From assembly GCA_965222425.1 (NCBI GenBank), contig CBDCTW010000008.1, positions 62,001 through 126,000 on the forward strand: a stretch of DNA of 64,000 nucleotides, read 5' to 3'. The position numbers and the translations under genes are program-made. Under the pieces are notes generated by a model. The model searched no databases. It was not told the origin of the DNA and saw only the letters and a list, made by a program, of their open reading frames with translations. This stretch comes from CBDCNP01 sp965222425 (GTDB lineage: Bacteria > Acidobacteriota > Vicinamibacteria > Marinacidobacterales > DATDRI01). Positions 42,450 to 51,001 of this stretch are shown here, in pieces (position 1 is the stretch's first letter; every line of letters begins with the position of its first letter).

Positions 42450-43313
42450 ATGAGTAGATTGTATCTTTTGTTGCTTCCCTTTGTACTGTCGGGCGCCGTC
42501 GTCGCCGGCCAAACTCAGCAGGCTCAGGAGGCCGAGTCGGCAAGTGCGCCGGCAGAGGCACAACCGCAAGCACATGGCGCGAAGCAGTGTACGGTCAAGA
42601 CTTGGGTGGGACGCGAGGCGGAGCTCGAAGAGCTTCTCCGGACGGCGGAGGTCGTTTCCATCGAAGACATCGGGGTCGGTGTCACTAAGCCAAGTGTCGC
42701 CATACTCAAGAAAGGCGACGTGGAGTTCAAGGCAGCCTTCAAACCCATCAAGCGGGGGCGAGCCGGTGGGTTCTGGGAGAGCTACGAAGCCTAGGTTGCC
42801 GCGTACGAGCTAGACCAGATGTTGGGACTCAATATGGTTCCTCCGACCGTCATCCGAAAGATCAACAAGAAGAAGGGCTCTCTTCAACTGTGGGTCGAAG
42901 ACTGCAAGCTCTACGGTGACGTCATGAATATCGTTCCCGCAACACAAGACTGGAGCCACCAGCTCTCCCGCATGAAGATATTCGACAACCTGATCCTGAA
43001 CGAGGACCGCAATGCCCGCAACTTCCTGGTCGACCCAGAGCACGATATCATCCTCATCGACCACTCCCGGGCTTTTCTGAGCAAGAAAAAAATCGGCAAG
43101 GACAACAAGCTGCCCACCCAATATGATCGACAGCTGATGGAGAGGGTGCAGGCGCTCGACAAGGAGCAGCTGGAAACTCGGCTCAAAGACATCTTGATGG
43201 GCGAGCAGATCAAGGCTGTCATCGTCCGACGAGACAAACTGGTCGAGCGCATGGAAAAGAAAGTTAAGGAACTCGGCGAGCATAACGTCATGTTCGACGA
43301 GAGTACGCCCTAG
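42450..43313 (+). pseudogene. Secreted kinase-fold protein (FAM20/PI4K-like) with one in-frame TAG
   Basis: AGGAGGT precedes the ATG; a signal peptide follows (MSRLYLLLLPFVLSGAVVA). The frame reads KKGDVEFKAAFKPIKRG (lysine of the nucleotide site), GGFWESYEA, TAG at 42792, then VAAYELDQMLGLNMVPPTVI, SRMKIFDNLILNEDRNARNF and IILIDHSRAFL. The D-R-N-x-x-N and I-D-H-S motifs are the catalytic and metal-binding loops of HipA/PI4K/FAM20-type kinases. Homologues usually have a charged residue before A-A-Y-E-L-D, so GAG or AAG to TAG is likely. An export signal on a kinase fold is notable. Confidence 0.72.
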
Positions 43314-43458
43314 TGCCGTTCCTACTAATCTCGCCTAGGACAGCGGCGGTTCTCCCCCTCCGGCGTCTGACGAGGTCGATGAGTGGCCACATCGTTAATT
43401 GACGCCCAACTCTCCCCAACCCGCCTCCGTCCGCCCCTGGTCCAAGGACTTCCGCGGG

Positions 43459-43484
43459 TCCGCCGAAGCTTAAGCGAAGGCGGA
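43459..43484. repeat. REP-like palindrome
   Basis: TCCGCCGAAGCTTAAGCGAAGGCGGA has outer arms TCCGCC/GGCGGA and a near-palindromic centre. It lies in the 204-bp gap between two convergent genes, which holds nothing else recognisable. Confidence 0.45.
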
Positions 43485-43517
43485 GGGGAGAGGGAATAAG
43501 GGAGGAACGGCACTAAA

Positions 43518-45074
43518 CTAACGAATCTGCTCGGACAGTGATTTCGCCTGCGTGAAGAGCAACAGGTAATCTCGACCGCCGGCCTTGGAATCGGTGCCCG
43601 ACATGTTGAATCCCCCGAAGGGATGGACACCAACCAGTGCCCCGGTGCACTTTCGATTGAAATAGAGATTGCCTACGTGGAAGTGCTTCTTGGCTAGGTC
43701 GATCTTGTCTCGGTTCTCGGTATAAACCGAGCCGGTGAGTCCGTAATCGGTGTCGTTGACGAGCTTGAGGGCCTCGTCGAAGTCCTTGGCCTTGTGAGCG
43801 GCGAGCACCGGTCCGAAAATCTCCTCTTGCGCGATGGTCCCCTTTGGATCCACATCGGCGATGATCGTCGGGCGAATGAAATACCCTTCGGCGTCGGGTA
43901 TTGCACCACCGCCGGTCAGCAAGCGTCCGCCTTCCGAAACGCCTTTTTCGATGTACCCCAGCATTGATTGCATGGCCGAACGGTTGATGACCGGTCCGAC
44001 TGTGTAACGGGGGTCGTCGGTTGGACCGATCTGAAGTTTTTCCGTTCGTTCCGTCAGTTTCTCGAGGAAGGTATCGTAGAGCTTTCCGTCGATAATGACG
44101 CGAGAGCAGGCGGAGCATTTCTGCCCCTGATAGCCGAAGGCGGAGGACGCCACGCCCTCCACTGCCGCGTCGAGGTCGGCATCCCGATCCACGATGATGG
44201 CGTCTTTGCCACCCATCTCGACAATGACGCGCCGGACCCAGATCTGGCCGGGCGCGACGCGAGCCGCCTTCTCGTTGATCCCGAGTCCGACCTCCTTGGA
44301 GCCGGTGAAAGCAATCATTCGGGTCTTGGGATGGGTGACCAGCGTGTCGCCCACGGTGGCCCCGGAGCCGGCGACGAAATTCAAGACTCCTTCCGGCAAC
44401 CCCACCTCTTCCATGATTTCAAAGAATTTCCGACCGATGGTGGGCGAGTCCGAAGATGGCTTCAAGACGACGGTGTTACCGGCCACGATGGCGGCGCTCG
44501 TCATGCCGGCAAGGATGGCTAGGGGAAAGTTCCATGGTGGAATGACGACTACAACACCGAGCGGAATGTAGTAAAGCTCGCTGGCCTCGGACGGGATCTT
44601 CACCAAAGGCTGCGGTTGAGCGAGGCGTAGATTCTCCCGGGCGTAGAATTCGAGGAAGTCGATGGCCTCCGCGGTGTCGCCATCGGCCTCGACCCAACTC
44701 TTTCCGACCTCCAGCACCATCCACGCGGACAGCTCATGCCTACGTTGCCGCATAACGCGGGCGGCATCGAACAGATACCGGGAACGCTCGGTCGCCGGTG
44801 TGTGCCGCCAGGTCTGGAACTTCTCGTACGCAATATCGACCACCTTCGATGCGATCTCCGAAGAGGCACGCTGAAAGATCCCGACCACCTCGTTAGGGCG
44901 GGCCGGATTAGTGGAGCGCAGCTTTTCATCAGTGAGCAGCCGCTCTCCGCCGACGACGAGATCATACTCGGCACCCATTCCGTGCTTGACGTAGGCCAGA
45001 GCCTCGAGCATGGCCTTGTGGTTGTCATCACGACTAAAATCGGTAAAAGGTTCGTTAACGAAAGGTTGGATCAT
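43518..45074 (-). CDS. pruA: 1-pyrroline-5-carboxylate dehydrogenase
   Basis: The second in-frame ATG (45074) is taken as start because homologues begin there (MIQPFVNEPFTDF) and GGGA precedes it; 518 residues. ALDH-superfamily motifs are PPWNFPLAILAGMTSAA, LKPSSDSPTIG, FTGSKEVGLGINEKAA, the catalytic Glu in VIVEMGGKDAI, and the catalytic Cys in GYQGQKCSACSRVI. It oxidises glutamate semialdehyde to glutamate in proline breakdown. No proline dehydrogenase gene is next to it. Confidence 0.94.
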   Translation of the reverse strand: MIQPFVNEPFTDFSRDDNHKAMLEALAYVKHGMGAEYDLVVGGERLLTDEKLRSTNPARPNEVVGIFQRASSEIASKVVDIAYEKFQTWRHTPATERSRYLFDAARVMRQRRHELSAWMVLEVGKSWVEADGDTAEAIDFLEFYARENLRLAQPQPLVKIPSEASELYYIPLGVVVVIPPWNFPLAILAGMTSAAIVAGNTVVLKPSSDSPTIGRKFFEIMEEVGLPEGVLNFVAGSGATVGDTLVTHPKTRMIAFTGSKEVGLGINEKAARVAPGQIWVRRVIVEMGGKDAIIVDRDADLDAAVEGVASSAFGYQGQKCSACSRVIIDGKLYDTFLEKLTERTEKLQIGPTDDPRYTVGPVINRSAMQSMLGYIEKGVSEGGRLLTGGGAIPDAEGYFIRPTIIADVDPKGTIAQEEIFGPVLAAHKAKDFDEALKLVNDTDYGLTGSVYTENRDKIDLAKKHFHVGNLYFNRKCTGALVGVHPFGGFNMSGTDSKAGGRDYLLLFTQAKSLSEQIR

Positions 45075-45359
45075 CAGAGCTTCCCTCATCTTCTAGTGAA
45101 TTAAGTCGGGGCAAGAAACCATCACAGCTTTCAGATCGATTCGAAGGCGTCCTATCTACGCTAGGGTGTAACCCGAGTGCGACGGCTGAAGACGCTGGCG
45201 CTCCAACCACACGGTGGAACCCGGGTCTTCCCGAGCGTGCCGATGGCGACGAAGGAGAGCTGGGAGACGCCGATGGCGAGAGAACGGCTGGCCGGGGGCT
45301 CTACCGTTGGGGAGAGTCCTCCGGGCGAGTCAGCACTCGAAATAGAAACGTTCCCGGGA
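45075..45359. other. Gap between pruA and the HU gene
   Basis: About 285 bp; short frames exist but none has both a start signal and recognisable sequence. Confidence 0.35.
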
Positions 45360-45659
45360 CTACTTCTTCGGCGGAACGACCGCGTCCTTGCACGCCTTGG
45401 CAACACGGAACTTCACCACTGTTTTGGCCGGGATCTGGAGCTCTTCGCCGGTCTGAGGGTTGCGCCCTTTCCTGGCCTTGCGGCGTGATTTAACGAGCTT
45501 GCCGAGCCCGGGGATGACGAACTGCCCGGACCGCTTGGTCTCCTTGACCGCCAAATCCGCTAGGTCCTCAAGAAACCCGGCTGCCTCCTTCTTGCTGAGG
45601 TTGGCCTTTTCCGCCATGTAGCTGACGGTCTGAGTCTTGGTCATTGCCTTGTTCGCCAT
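45360..45659 (-). CDS. HU-family DNA-binding protein
   Basis: The 99-residue basic protein has the HU/IHF fold: TQTVSYMAEKANLSKKEAAG, FLEDLADLAVKETKRSGQFV, IPGLGKLVKSRRKARKGRNP (DNA-intercalating arm with the conserved RNP) and TGEELQIPAKTVVKFR. Such proteins bend and compact DNA. GGAG lies before the ATG. The arm P-x-T-G-E pattern is intact, so it is probably functional. Confidence 0.92.
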   Translation of the reverse strand: MANKAMTKTQTVSYMAEKANLSKKEAAGFLEDLADLAVKETKRSGQFVIPGLGKLVKSRRKARKGRNPQTGEELQIPAKTVVKFRVAKACKDAVVPPKK

Positions 45660-46116
45660 TCCGCTATCTCCTTTCGAAAAGCCTTACACTACAACCAACA
45701 CGCTCCAGGGCGCCGTCGCCGGCTCCACCCTGCTCGTCCTCCGCACCCAATTTGTATCAGTGGACCGAGTCTAATCCGCATATTCTAATAGCGAGCGGCC
45801 GATCCTGCAAGAGAAGAAATGAAAAAAAGCCGCTCCAGACGCCCCCGCGAGCCCCTCCGCACCTCGGTCCAAGCCCGCGGTCGGACGTCACCGCCGGTCG
45901 ACTCGCTTCGAGAAACCCGTAAACTCCGAGCTGTCCGGAGGATGGAAAGCGCGTCCCGGGGTGTTGAAGCACCCTCACCCGACGCCTGGCCACGTTGGCT
46001 CATAGCAACCCGCCGATTTGGCGTCCTCTCTCCCTGAGGGAGAGGGAGTAAAGGAAGACCCCCAGTATCACACCTCGGGTCCTTCTTGTTGGGGGGGCCA
46101 TCGCTATAATGCGTTG
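45660..46116. other. Gap upstream of the HU gene and the B12-binding pseudogene
   Basis: About 450 bp with no supported gene. It contains one clear hairpin (46028-46044) and a short GC-rich segment; HU must be transcribed from here toward lower coordinates. Confidence 0.4.
46028..46044. terminator. Hairpin CTCTCCC-TGA-GGGAGAG
   Basis: Seven perfect base pairs with a three-base loop. No T run follows, so it may be a repeat rather than a terminator. Confidence 0.3.
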
Positions 46117-46951
46117 GTGATCTCGGTGACCGATGCAAGGGGCACGGCGATAGGCCTGTCTCGCCCTCCCCGGCGTATCATCAGCCTGGTGCCTTCGACG
46201 ACCGAGTCGGTCCATGCCCTCGGCGCCGGTGACCACCTGGTAGGGGTGACCCGCTATTGCGTGCTTCCACCCGAGGCCCGGGCGAAGACCTCCCTCGTCG
46301 GCGGCACGAAGAACCCTCGCATCGATGTCATCCGCGGCCTAAAGCCAGACTTGATCCTGGCCAACAAGGAAGAGAACCGAGAACAGGATGTAAGAGAACT
46401 GGAAAACCATGGCACCTGTGTACGTCGCCTTCCCACGAGATATCACGAGCGCACTCGAAGAACTGAGAAAGCTCGGCGATCTGCTCCGGTGCGACGACAC
46501 GGCACGTAAGCTCGTCGAAGGCCTTGATCGCGCCCGGACAAATCTGAGGCGGCAGTCTCGCACTCAGGCTCCATTTCGCTTCCTGTATCTCATCTGGCAG
46601 AAGCCCTACATGGCTGCTGGCACCACGACCTTCATCGAGGCGTTGATTCGGGAGGCCGGAGGTCGAAACGTCATCGATCCCGAGGCCGGTCGCTACCCAC
46701 AGCTCACCGTTGCGGAGATTGAGGAGCTACGTCCCGACGTCGTTCTGTTCAGCTCAGAACCCTTCCCCTTCGAAGCCAAACACGCGACGGAGTTTCTGAG
46801 TGCGACAAGCGATCCCTCGAGTCTGAAGGGAAGAACTCTTCTAGTGGACGGTCAGCTCCTCTCTTGGCACGGTGCGCGGTTGCGCGAGGGGATTCCCTAC
46901 CTCACAGACCTGGCTCACGAGATCGTGGCGTTGGGCGGCAACTCAGGATGA
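46117..46951 (+). pseudogene. Cobalamin/siderophore ABC transporter substrate-binding protein (BtuF-like), frameshifted
   Basis: From GTG 46117 the frame reads PPRRIISLVPSTTESVHALG, LVGVTRYCVLPPEA and GGTKNPRIDVIRGLKPDLIL as in BtuF-type periplasmic-binding proteins. Near 46410 one base is missing and the second frame continues with APVYVAFPRDITSALEELRK, FLYLIWQKPYMAAGTTTFIE and YPQLTVAEIEELRPDVVLFS. There is no signal peptide, so even the corrected protein may be cytoplasmic, as in some stand-alone members. No permease genes are adjacent. Confidence 0.82.
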
Positions 46952-47019
46952 CGTTTACAAAGCTTGACCGGCTCGCAGTTTGAGTCTAATGTTCGTTCTC
47001 CAAGGAGTATGACCAAGGC

Positions 47020-47412
47020 ATGAAGGGGAATCTGAAACCGGGGCTTGAACAAGAGCTCGAACGCGTGGTGACACGAGAGATCAGTGTGACCGGCCTCAAT
47101 GACGTCCCACCCGTCTTAGCCACCGCGGAGATGATTCGCTTGATGGAAATGGCCGCCCATCATTTACTGCGGCCTTTCTATGAAGAAGGGGAATCATCCG
47201 TCGGCACCAAAGTCGACATAATCCATACCGCCGCCACGCCGCTTGGCATGAGAGTCTGGGTCCGGGCGCGTCTAACCGAGGTTGATGGGGAACGCTGCGT
47301 CTTCGACGTCACCGCGTTCGACGAGAAGGAAGAAGTCGGTCGCGGAAGTCACGAACGATTCGTCATCGAGGTGGCGCGTTTTCGCAGCCGGATGGAAAAA
47401 AAGATTCAGTGA
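47020..47412 (+). CDS. Hot-dog-fold thioesterase (FlK-like)
   Basis: The 130-residue protein shows VLATAEMIRLMEMAAHHLLRP, ESSVGTKVDIIHTAATPLGM and FDVTAFDEKEEVGRGSHERF, which match the thioesterase family that includes fluoroacetyl-CoA thioesterase (FlK). The catalytic Thr/Glu/His pattern is represented by E in EMAA and H in IIHTAATP. The real substrate is unknown. Its 3' end overlaps the convergent amidohydrolase fragment by 50 bases. Confidence 0.85.
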   Translation: MKGNLKPGLEQELERVVTREISVTGLNDVPPVLATAEMIRLMEMAAHHLLRPFYEEGESSVGTKVDIIHTAATPLGMRVWVRARLTEVDGERCVFDVTAFDEKEEVGRGSHERFVIEVARFRSRMEKKIQ

Positions 47413-48429
47413 GCTCCTCGCGTTCGCTTACGCTACCCACCGAGCCACGTGCGGCGGCGAGCACCCACGAGGGCAGAAGGGTTGTCAGACGAGGATCGTC
47501 GAGTAGCTCAGGCTCGCGAGCCAGCGCCAATTGGAAGCCTCCTTGGAGCAGGATGGTCGGTGTGAGGAAGACGCCGGAACGTGAAACGAGCTCGACAACG
47601 TCTCGGTAGCTCCTTCTTAGATCGGTGATCTTGGGAGAGAAGCCACGACGGCTGGTGCCTTGCAAGTGCTCGATACCATCTATGCCGTAGGCAACGGCGG
47701 GGTAGATCTCGTGGGAGCTGACGAACACACCTTTGCGGTGAGCTTCCTCGACCACTCTCTTCTGCAGCGTGTCTGGGAGACGGACGTAGGTCTTGATGAG
47801 GTCATAGTCGAGAGCGAAGACCCGCTCGAGCTCGCGAAGAAGCTCACCCTCGTTCTCGAGCGCCACGTACTCCGGGTAGAAGATACACTCCCCGTCCATG
47901 GCGAAACCGGTGCCAAAAACGCGAGGGCCGAGGCGCCGCCCGGCCTCGATGCTCTCCCGTTCCTCAATGGTCCGATAGATTGCGCCGCTGGTAGTCCGGA
48001 TCGAGGTGACACCGAACGACAACCATAGCCGCCCTTGCCGGCTGCCGTAATCAGGCAGACTAGGATGAGTGTGCATGTCGATGAGCCCGGGAATGGCCGT
48101 CTTTCCCGACGCGTCGATCACGCGGACATCGTCGACCGAAGCAATACCGGCGGGTTGAACCGAGTCGATTCGGTCACCGTCGATCAAGATGTCCATGCCT
48201 TCGCGCGGCGGGGCCCCGGTGCCATCGATGAGACGAGCGTTTCGGATCACCATCCTCCCGCCGGCCAACGGAACGCGGTAGCTCAACTCTGGCGTGATCT
48301 CGGTGGCCTCGCCGCTTTCGATGTCGGCTCGCATCAGTTTTTCGGACGCGAGAAAGATGAGGCTCTTCGAGTCGGGAGTCCAGCCGGGGAAATGGATCGG
48401 CTCGTCAAAGATGGTGTGCGGAGGACCAG
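47363..48429 (-). pseudogene. PD40-amidohydrolase, both ends missing
   Basis: The frame begins inside a PD40/beta-propeller blade (FPGWTPDSKSLIFLASEKLM) cut by the IS903 right end, and continues into an amidohydrolase (MVIRNARLIDGTGAPPREGM, IPGLIDMHTHPSLPDYGSRQ, GIDGIEHLQGTSRRGFSPKI). The C-terminal part with the final Asp and the closing beta sheet is absent; the frame ends in sequence opposite the thioesterase gene. Full proteins are about 1000 residues with an N-terminal propeller. Function is lost. Confidence 0.85.
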
Positions 48430-48431
48430 TT

Positions 48432-49037
48432 GCCTTGGTGCACAACTCCGATAGAGGCCGAGAGCTCGTTTGGCCCCGACTCCCATCATCCGATCATCTC
48501 GCTATCAGGCATCCCGAGCGCCGTCATGGTGTTGAGAATCTTGCACCCGATCCTTGCCTCAACTCTCTGTGCCGCCAACCCTCTCGCTCGCATCGCTGAG
48601 CCCACGATAGCCTTGTAGCGATGGAACGTTGTCTCGACTTTGCTCCGTTTGCTGTAGCCCGATTCTGTGTGCCACTTTCGTTTGCCGAGCCGAGCTTGTG
48701 CTGCAATGTTGCGATTGCGCTGTCGGCTGCTCGCCGGCCCCGATGCGAGCAGGGCGCCCTTGCGCGGCGGTATCAGCACCCTCGGCGAGCGATGAGCGCT
48801 GTGATTCTCGATCGCCTCATAGACGCCGCTGGCGTCGTATGCGGTGTCAGCTCTGGCCGATGAAATGGGAGTGTCGATCGGTCCGACAAGCGATGCAACC
48901 CGCGATGAGTCGCGGGCTCTTTTGCTGGTCAGCTCGCAGGCGATGACTTCGCCACTCTGCTCGTCGACACACAGATGGAGCTTGCGATAGTCCCTGCTCT
49001 TTGGTGCTCTGCGCAGCTGGCCGGCGTGGACAGCGAG
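48432..49037 (-). pseudogene. IS903-group transposase, 3' fragment with IS right end
   Basis: Matches the second half of the intact copy at 11779 (LIPPRKGALLASGPASSRQR, KVETTFHRYKAIVGSAMRAR) nearly perfectly and ends with the IS terminus GCCTTGGTGCA at 48432. At its other edge it begins at CTCGCTGTCCACG, directly against IS3 copy C. Confidence 0.9.
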
Positions 49038-49067
49038 TGAACCGCCCCGGGTTTTCCGGAGACTGTT

Positions 49068-49985
49068 TTAGTTGAGTCTCGCCATCTCTAGCGAGCCTTC
49101 CTGCGACCGATAGTAGTTCATCTCGTACTCGACGGGGGAGACATTTCCGATCGGCTCCAAGAGTCGTTGCGTGTTGTACCAATGGACCCACTCGAGGGTG
49201 GCGAACTCGACGTCCTCAGGACCACGCCAGGGCCCACGTCGACGGATCACTTCGGTCTTGTAAAGGCCGATGATGGATTCAGCCAAAGCGTTATCGTAAG
49301 AGTCGCCTCGGCTGCCGACGGACGGCTCAATACCCGCCTCGGCGAGCCGCTCGGTGTAACGGATCGAGACGTACTGCACGCCGCGGTCGCTGTGATGCAC
49401 CAATGGGTGTTCTGGGTTTAGTCGGCGCTCGTGCAGCGCCTGCTCCAACGCATCGAGAGCGATGCCGGCAGTCAACGATGTCGTCGCTCGCCAACCGACG
49501 ATGAGTCGAGCGAAGACGTCGATGACGAAGGCGACGTACACGAAGCCGCGCCACGTGGCGATGTAGGTCAGGTCCGAAACCCAGAGCTCGTTCGGGCGTG
49601 TGGCGTTGAAGTCGCGCTCCACGAGGTCCATCGGGCGAGCGCCGCTCGAATCCGGCTTCGTCGTCTTGAATCGACATCCACGGACCGCCCCCTGGAGGCC
49701 CATTTCACGCATCAGACGGGCCACCGTGCATCGAGCCACGTCGCGGCCCTCACGGCACAGCTGACGCCAGACCTTGCGCACGCCATACACGTCAAAGTTC
49801 TCTTGCCGTACACGACGAATCTCGCCGCGGAGTTGGACGTCGCGCTTCGCTCTCGCTGGCAGGCGGCTTGGGTCCTTCTCTCGCGCTTTCTGCTCGTAAT
49901 AGGTCGACGGGGCGATCGGAAGCATCCGGCAGATCGGCTCGACCCCGTAACTCTCACGGTTCGCGTCCACGAACAACACATTCAC
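49068..49985 (-). CDS. IS3 OrfB (DDE transposase), copy C
   Basis: Intact 305-residue transposase with all catalytic residues; it differs from the others at one position (GCRFKTTK instead of GRRFKTTK). Confidence 0.94.
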   Translation of the reverse strand: MNVLFVDANRESYGVEPICRMLPIAPSTYYEQKAREKDPSRLPARAKRDVQLRGEIRRVRQENFDVYGVRKVWRQLCREGRDVARCTVARLMREMGLQGAVRGCRFKTTKPDSSGARPMDLVERDFNATRPNELWVSDLTYIATWRGFVYVAFVIDVFARLIVGWRATTSLTAGIALDALEQALHERRLNPEHPLVHHSDRGVQYVSIRYTERLAEAGIEPSVGSRGDSYDNALAESIIGLYKTEVIRRRGPWRGPEDVEFATLEWVHWYNTQRLLEPIGNVSPVEYEMNYYRSQEGSLEMARLN

Positions 49986-50302
49986 CTCGGTCGGCGGTCG
50001 AGCTCCGCCTGGGCGAAAAACGCCGACGCCTTGCGAAGGATCTCGTTCGCCCGCTTTAGCTCACGGTTCTCTCGCTCAAGCTCCTTCAGCCGCTGACGCT
50101 CGTCCGTCGTCAGTCCCGCTCGTTTCCCAGCATCACGCTCTGCTCGACGCACCCACGTGCGTAGCGTTTCCCGCGTACAGTCAATTTTCGACGCAATCGA
50201 TGAGATCGCTGACCACTGAGATTCGTGCTGAGCCTGCTGGTCGAAAACCATCCGCACTGCGCGCTCTTTTACCTCCGGTGAATACCTGCTTCGTCTTGTC
50301 AT
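49982..50302 (-). CDS. IS3 OrfA (HTH protein), copy C
   Basis: Same 106-residue protein as in copies A, B and D, overlapping orfB by four bases. Confidence 0.93.
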   Translation of the reverse strand: MTRRSRYSPEVKERAVRMVFDQQAQHESQWSAISSIASKIDCTRETLRTWVRRAERDAGKRAGLTTDERQRLKELERENRELKRANEILRKASAFFAQAELDRRPR

Positions 50303-50352
50303 GACTCCATCCTCTCAAGAGTTGGAGTCTCCGGGAAACCCGGGGCGGTTCA

Positions 50353-50686
50353 CAAGCTTGCGATAGTCCCTGCTCTTTTGTGCTCTGCGCAGCTGGCCGG
50401 CGTGGACAGCGAGACCGCTGCTGTCGATCAAGATGTGCAACGGCGTCTTCTGCTTGACTTGGTAGAAGGGGACCTTACCCAGCTTCGGCTTGCGCCTCGA
50501 GATCGTGGTGTGATCGGGCACATCATTGTCTAGCTTCATCAGAGCGAACAACGACCGCAGCAATCCCTCGCTCTGCCTAGATGACAGATGAAACACCATG
50601 CCCAGGGTGACAGCCGTCTCGATGGCGTGGTTCGAGTACTTGCGTTGACGGCCCGGTTTCCTCTTCCTCGGCCGGGGCGCGTCCCC
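50353..50686 (-). pseudogene. IS903-group transposase, 5' fragment
   Basis: Encodes DAPRPRKRKPGRQRKYSNHA through LAVHAGQLRRAQKSRDYRKL, the first 40% of the transposase. Its upstream end is cut at GAC|GCGCC by a 315-bp element with GTCCTGTGCC ends. It repeats about 60 bp that are also present at the edge of the 3' fragment on the other side of IS3, with one base difference, so the two fragments derive from two different parent copies. Confidence 0.88.
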
Positions 50687-51001
50687 GTCCTGTGCCAAAA
50701 CTCGGCCCTCTTGAAATAGCCGATAAATCAGCAGCTTAGCGTCTGTGTTTTGCGATGGTGCCAAGGGCCGTGGGCTTTACAATCGTCTGGCCCGAGGGTG
50801 TTATCTTCGGATCCATCATGACGTACCATGTGCAAATCCTACTGTTGGTCAGGCAGCCGTTGTTCGATCGGGCAGCCCTGCTGCTCACACAGACCTCATG
50901 GGTGCTTCCGCCATTAAGTGTTGGTAAAATGACGCTAAGACTTTACGGTGCATTAAATTACAGCCATGGTCTTTCAAAAGGGCCGAGTTTTGGCACAGGA
51001 C
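50687..51001 (-). mobile_element. 315-bp non-autonomous element, copy 1
   Basis: Terminal inverted repeats GTCCTGTGCCAAAACTCGGC enclose about 270 bp without a transposase gene. The end also carries AAATCAGCAGCTTAG, shared with four other loci. It is an inverted copy of 52381-52695 and has the same length. The ends match those of the IS256-type element C at 62216, which is a likely source of transposase. Confidence 0.85.

Larger units (their letters stand above)
49038..50352 (-). mobile_element. IS3-family element, copy C (1315 bp)
   Basis: Ends and length as in the other copies. It lies between two fragments of IS903-type transposase that overlap by about 60 bp instead of a 3-4 bp target duplication, so this copy did not arise by one simple insertion. 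Confidence 0.93.

Noticed and set aside
9905..43313. Reassignment of UAG to an amino acid in this organism
   Set aside because: TAG is the normal terminator of intact genes in the same window (korB, pdxR, pdxS and others), so a genome-wide reassignment cannot hold.
45785..46138. Overlapping Arg/Pro/Ser-rich frames upstream of the HU gene
   Set aside because: Low-complexity frames in GC-rich DNA without start signals or homology.
49431..50096. A 221-codon frame antisense to IS3 orfB/orfA (also at 57852)
   Set aside because: It is a shadow of the conserved transposase genes and occurs only where the IS occurs; no ribosome site or known domain.
50966..51001. ATG at 50966 as a true start of the ISP-type protein
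   Set aside because: It lies within the end of the 315-bp element; the native protein should have over a thousand more residues upstream.
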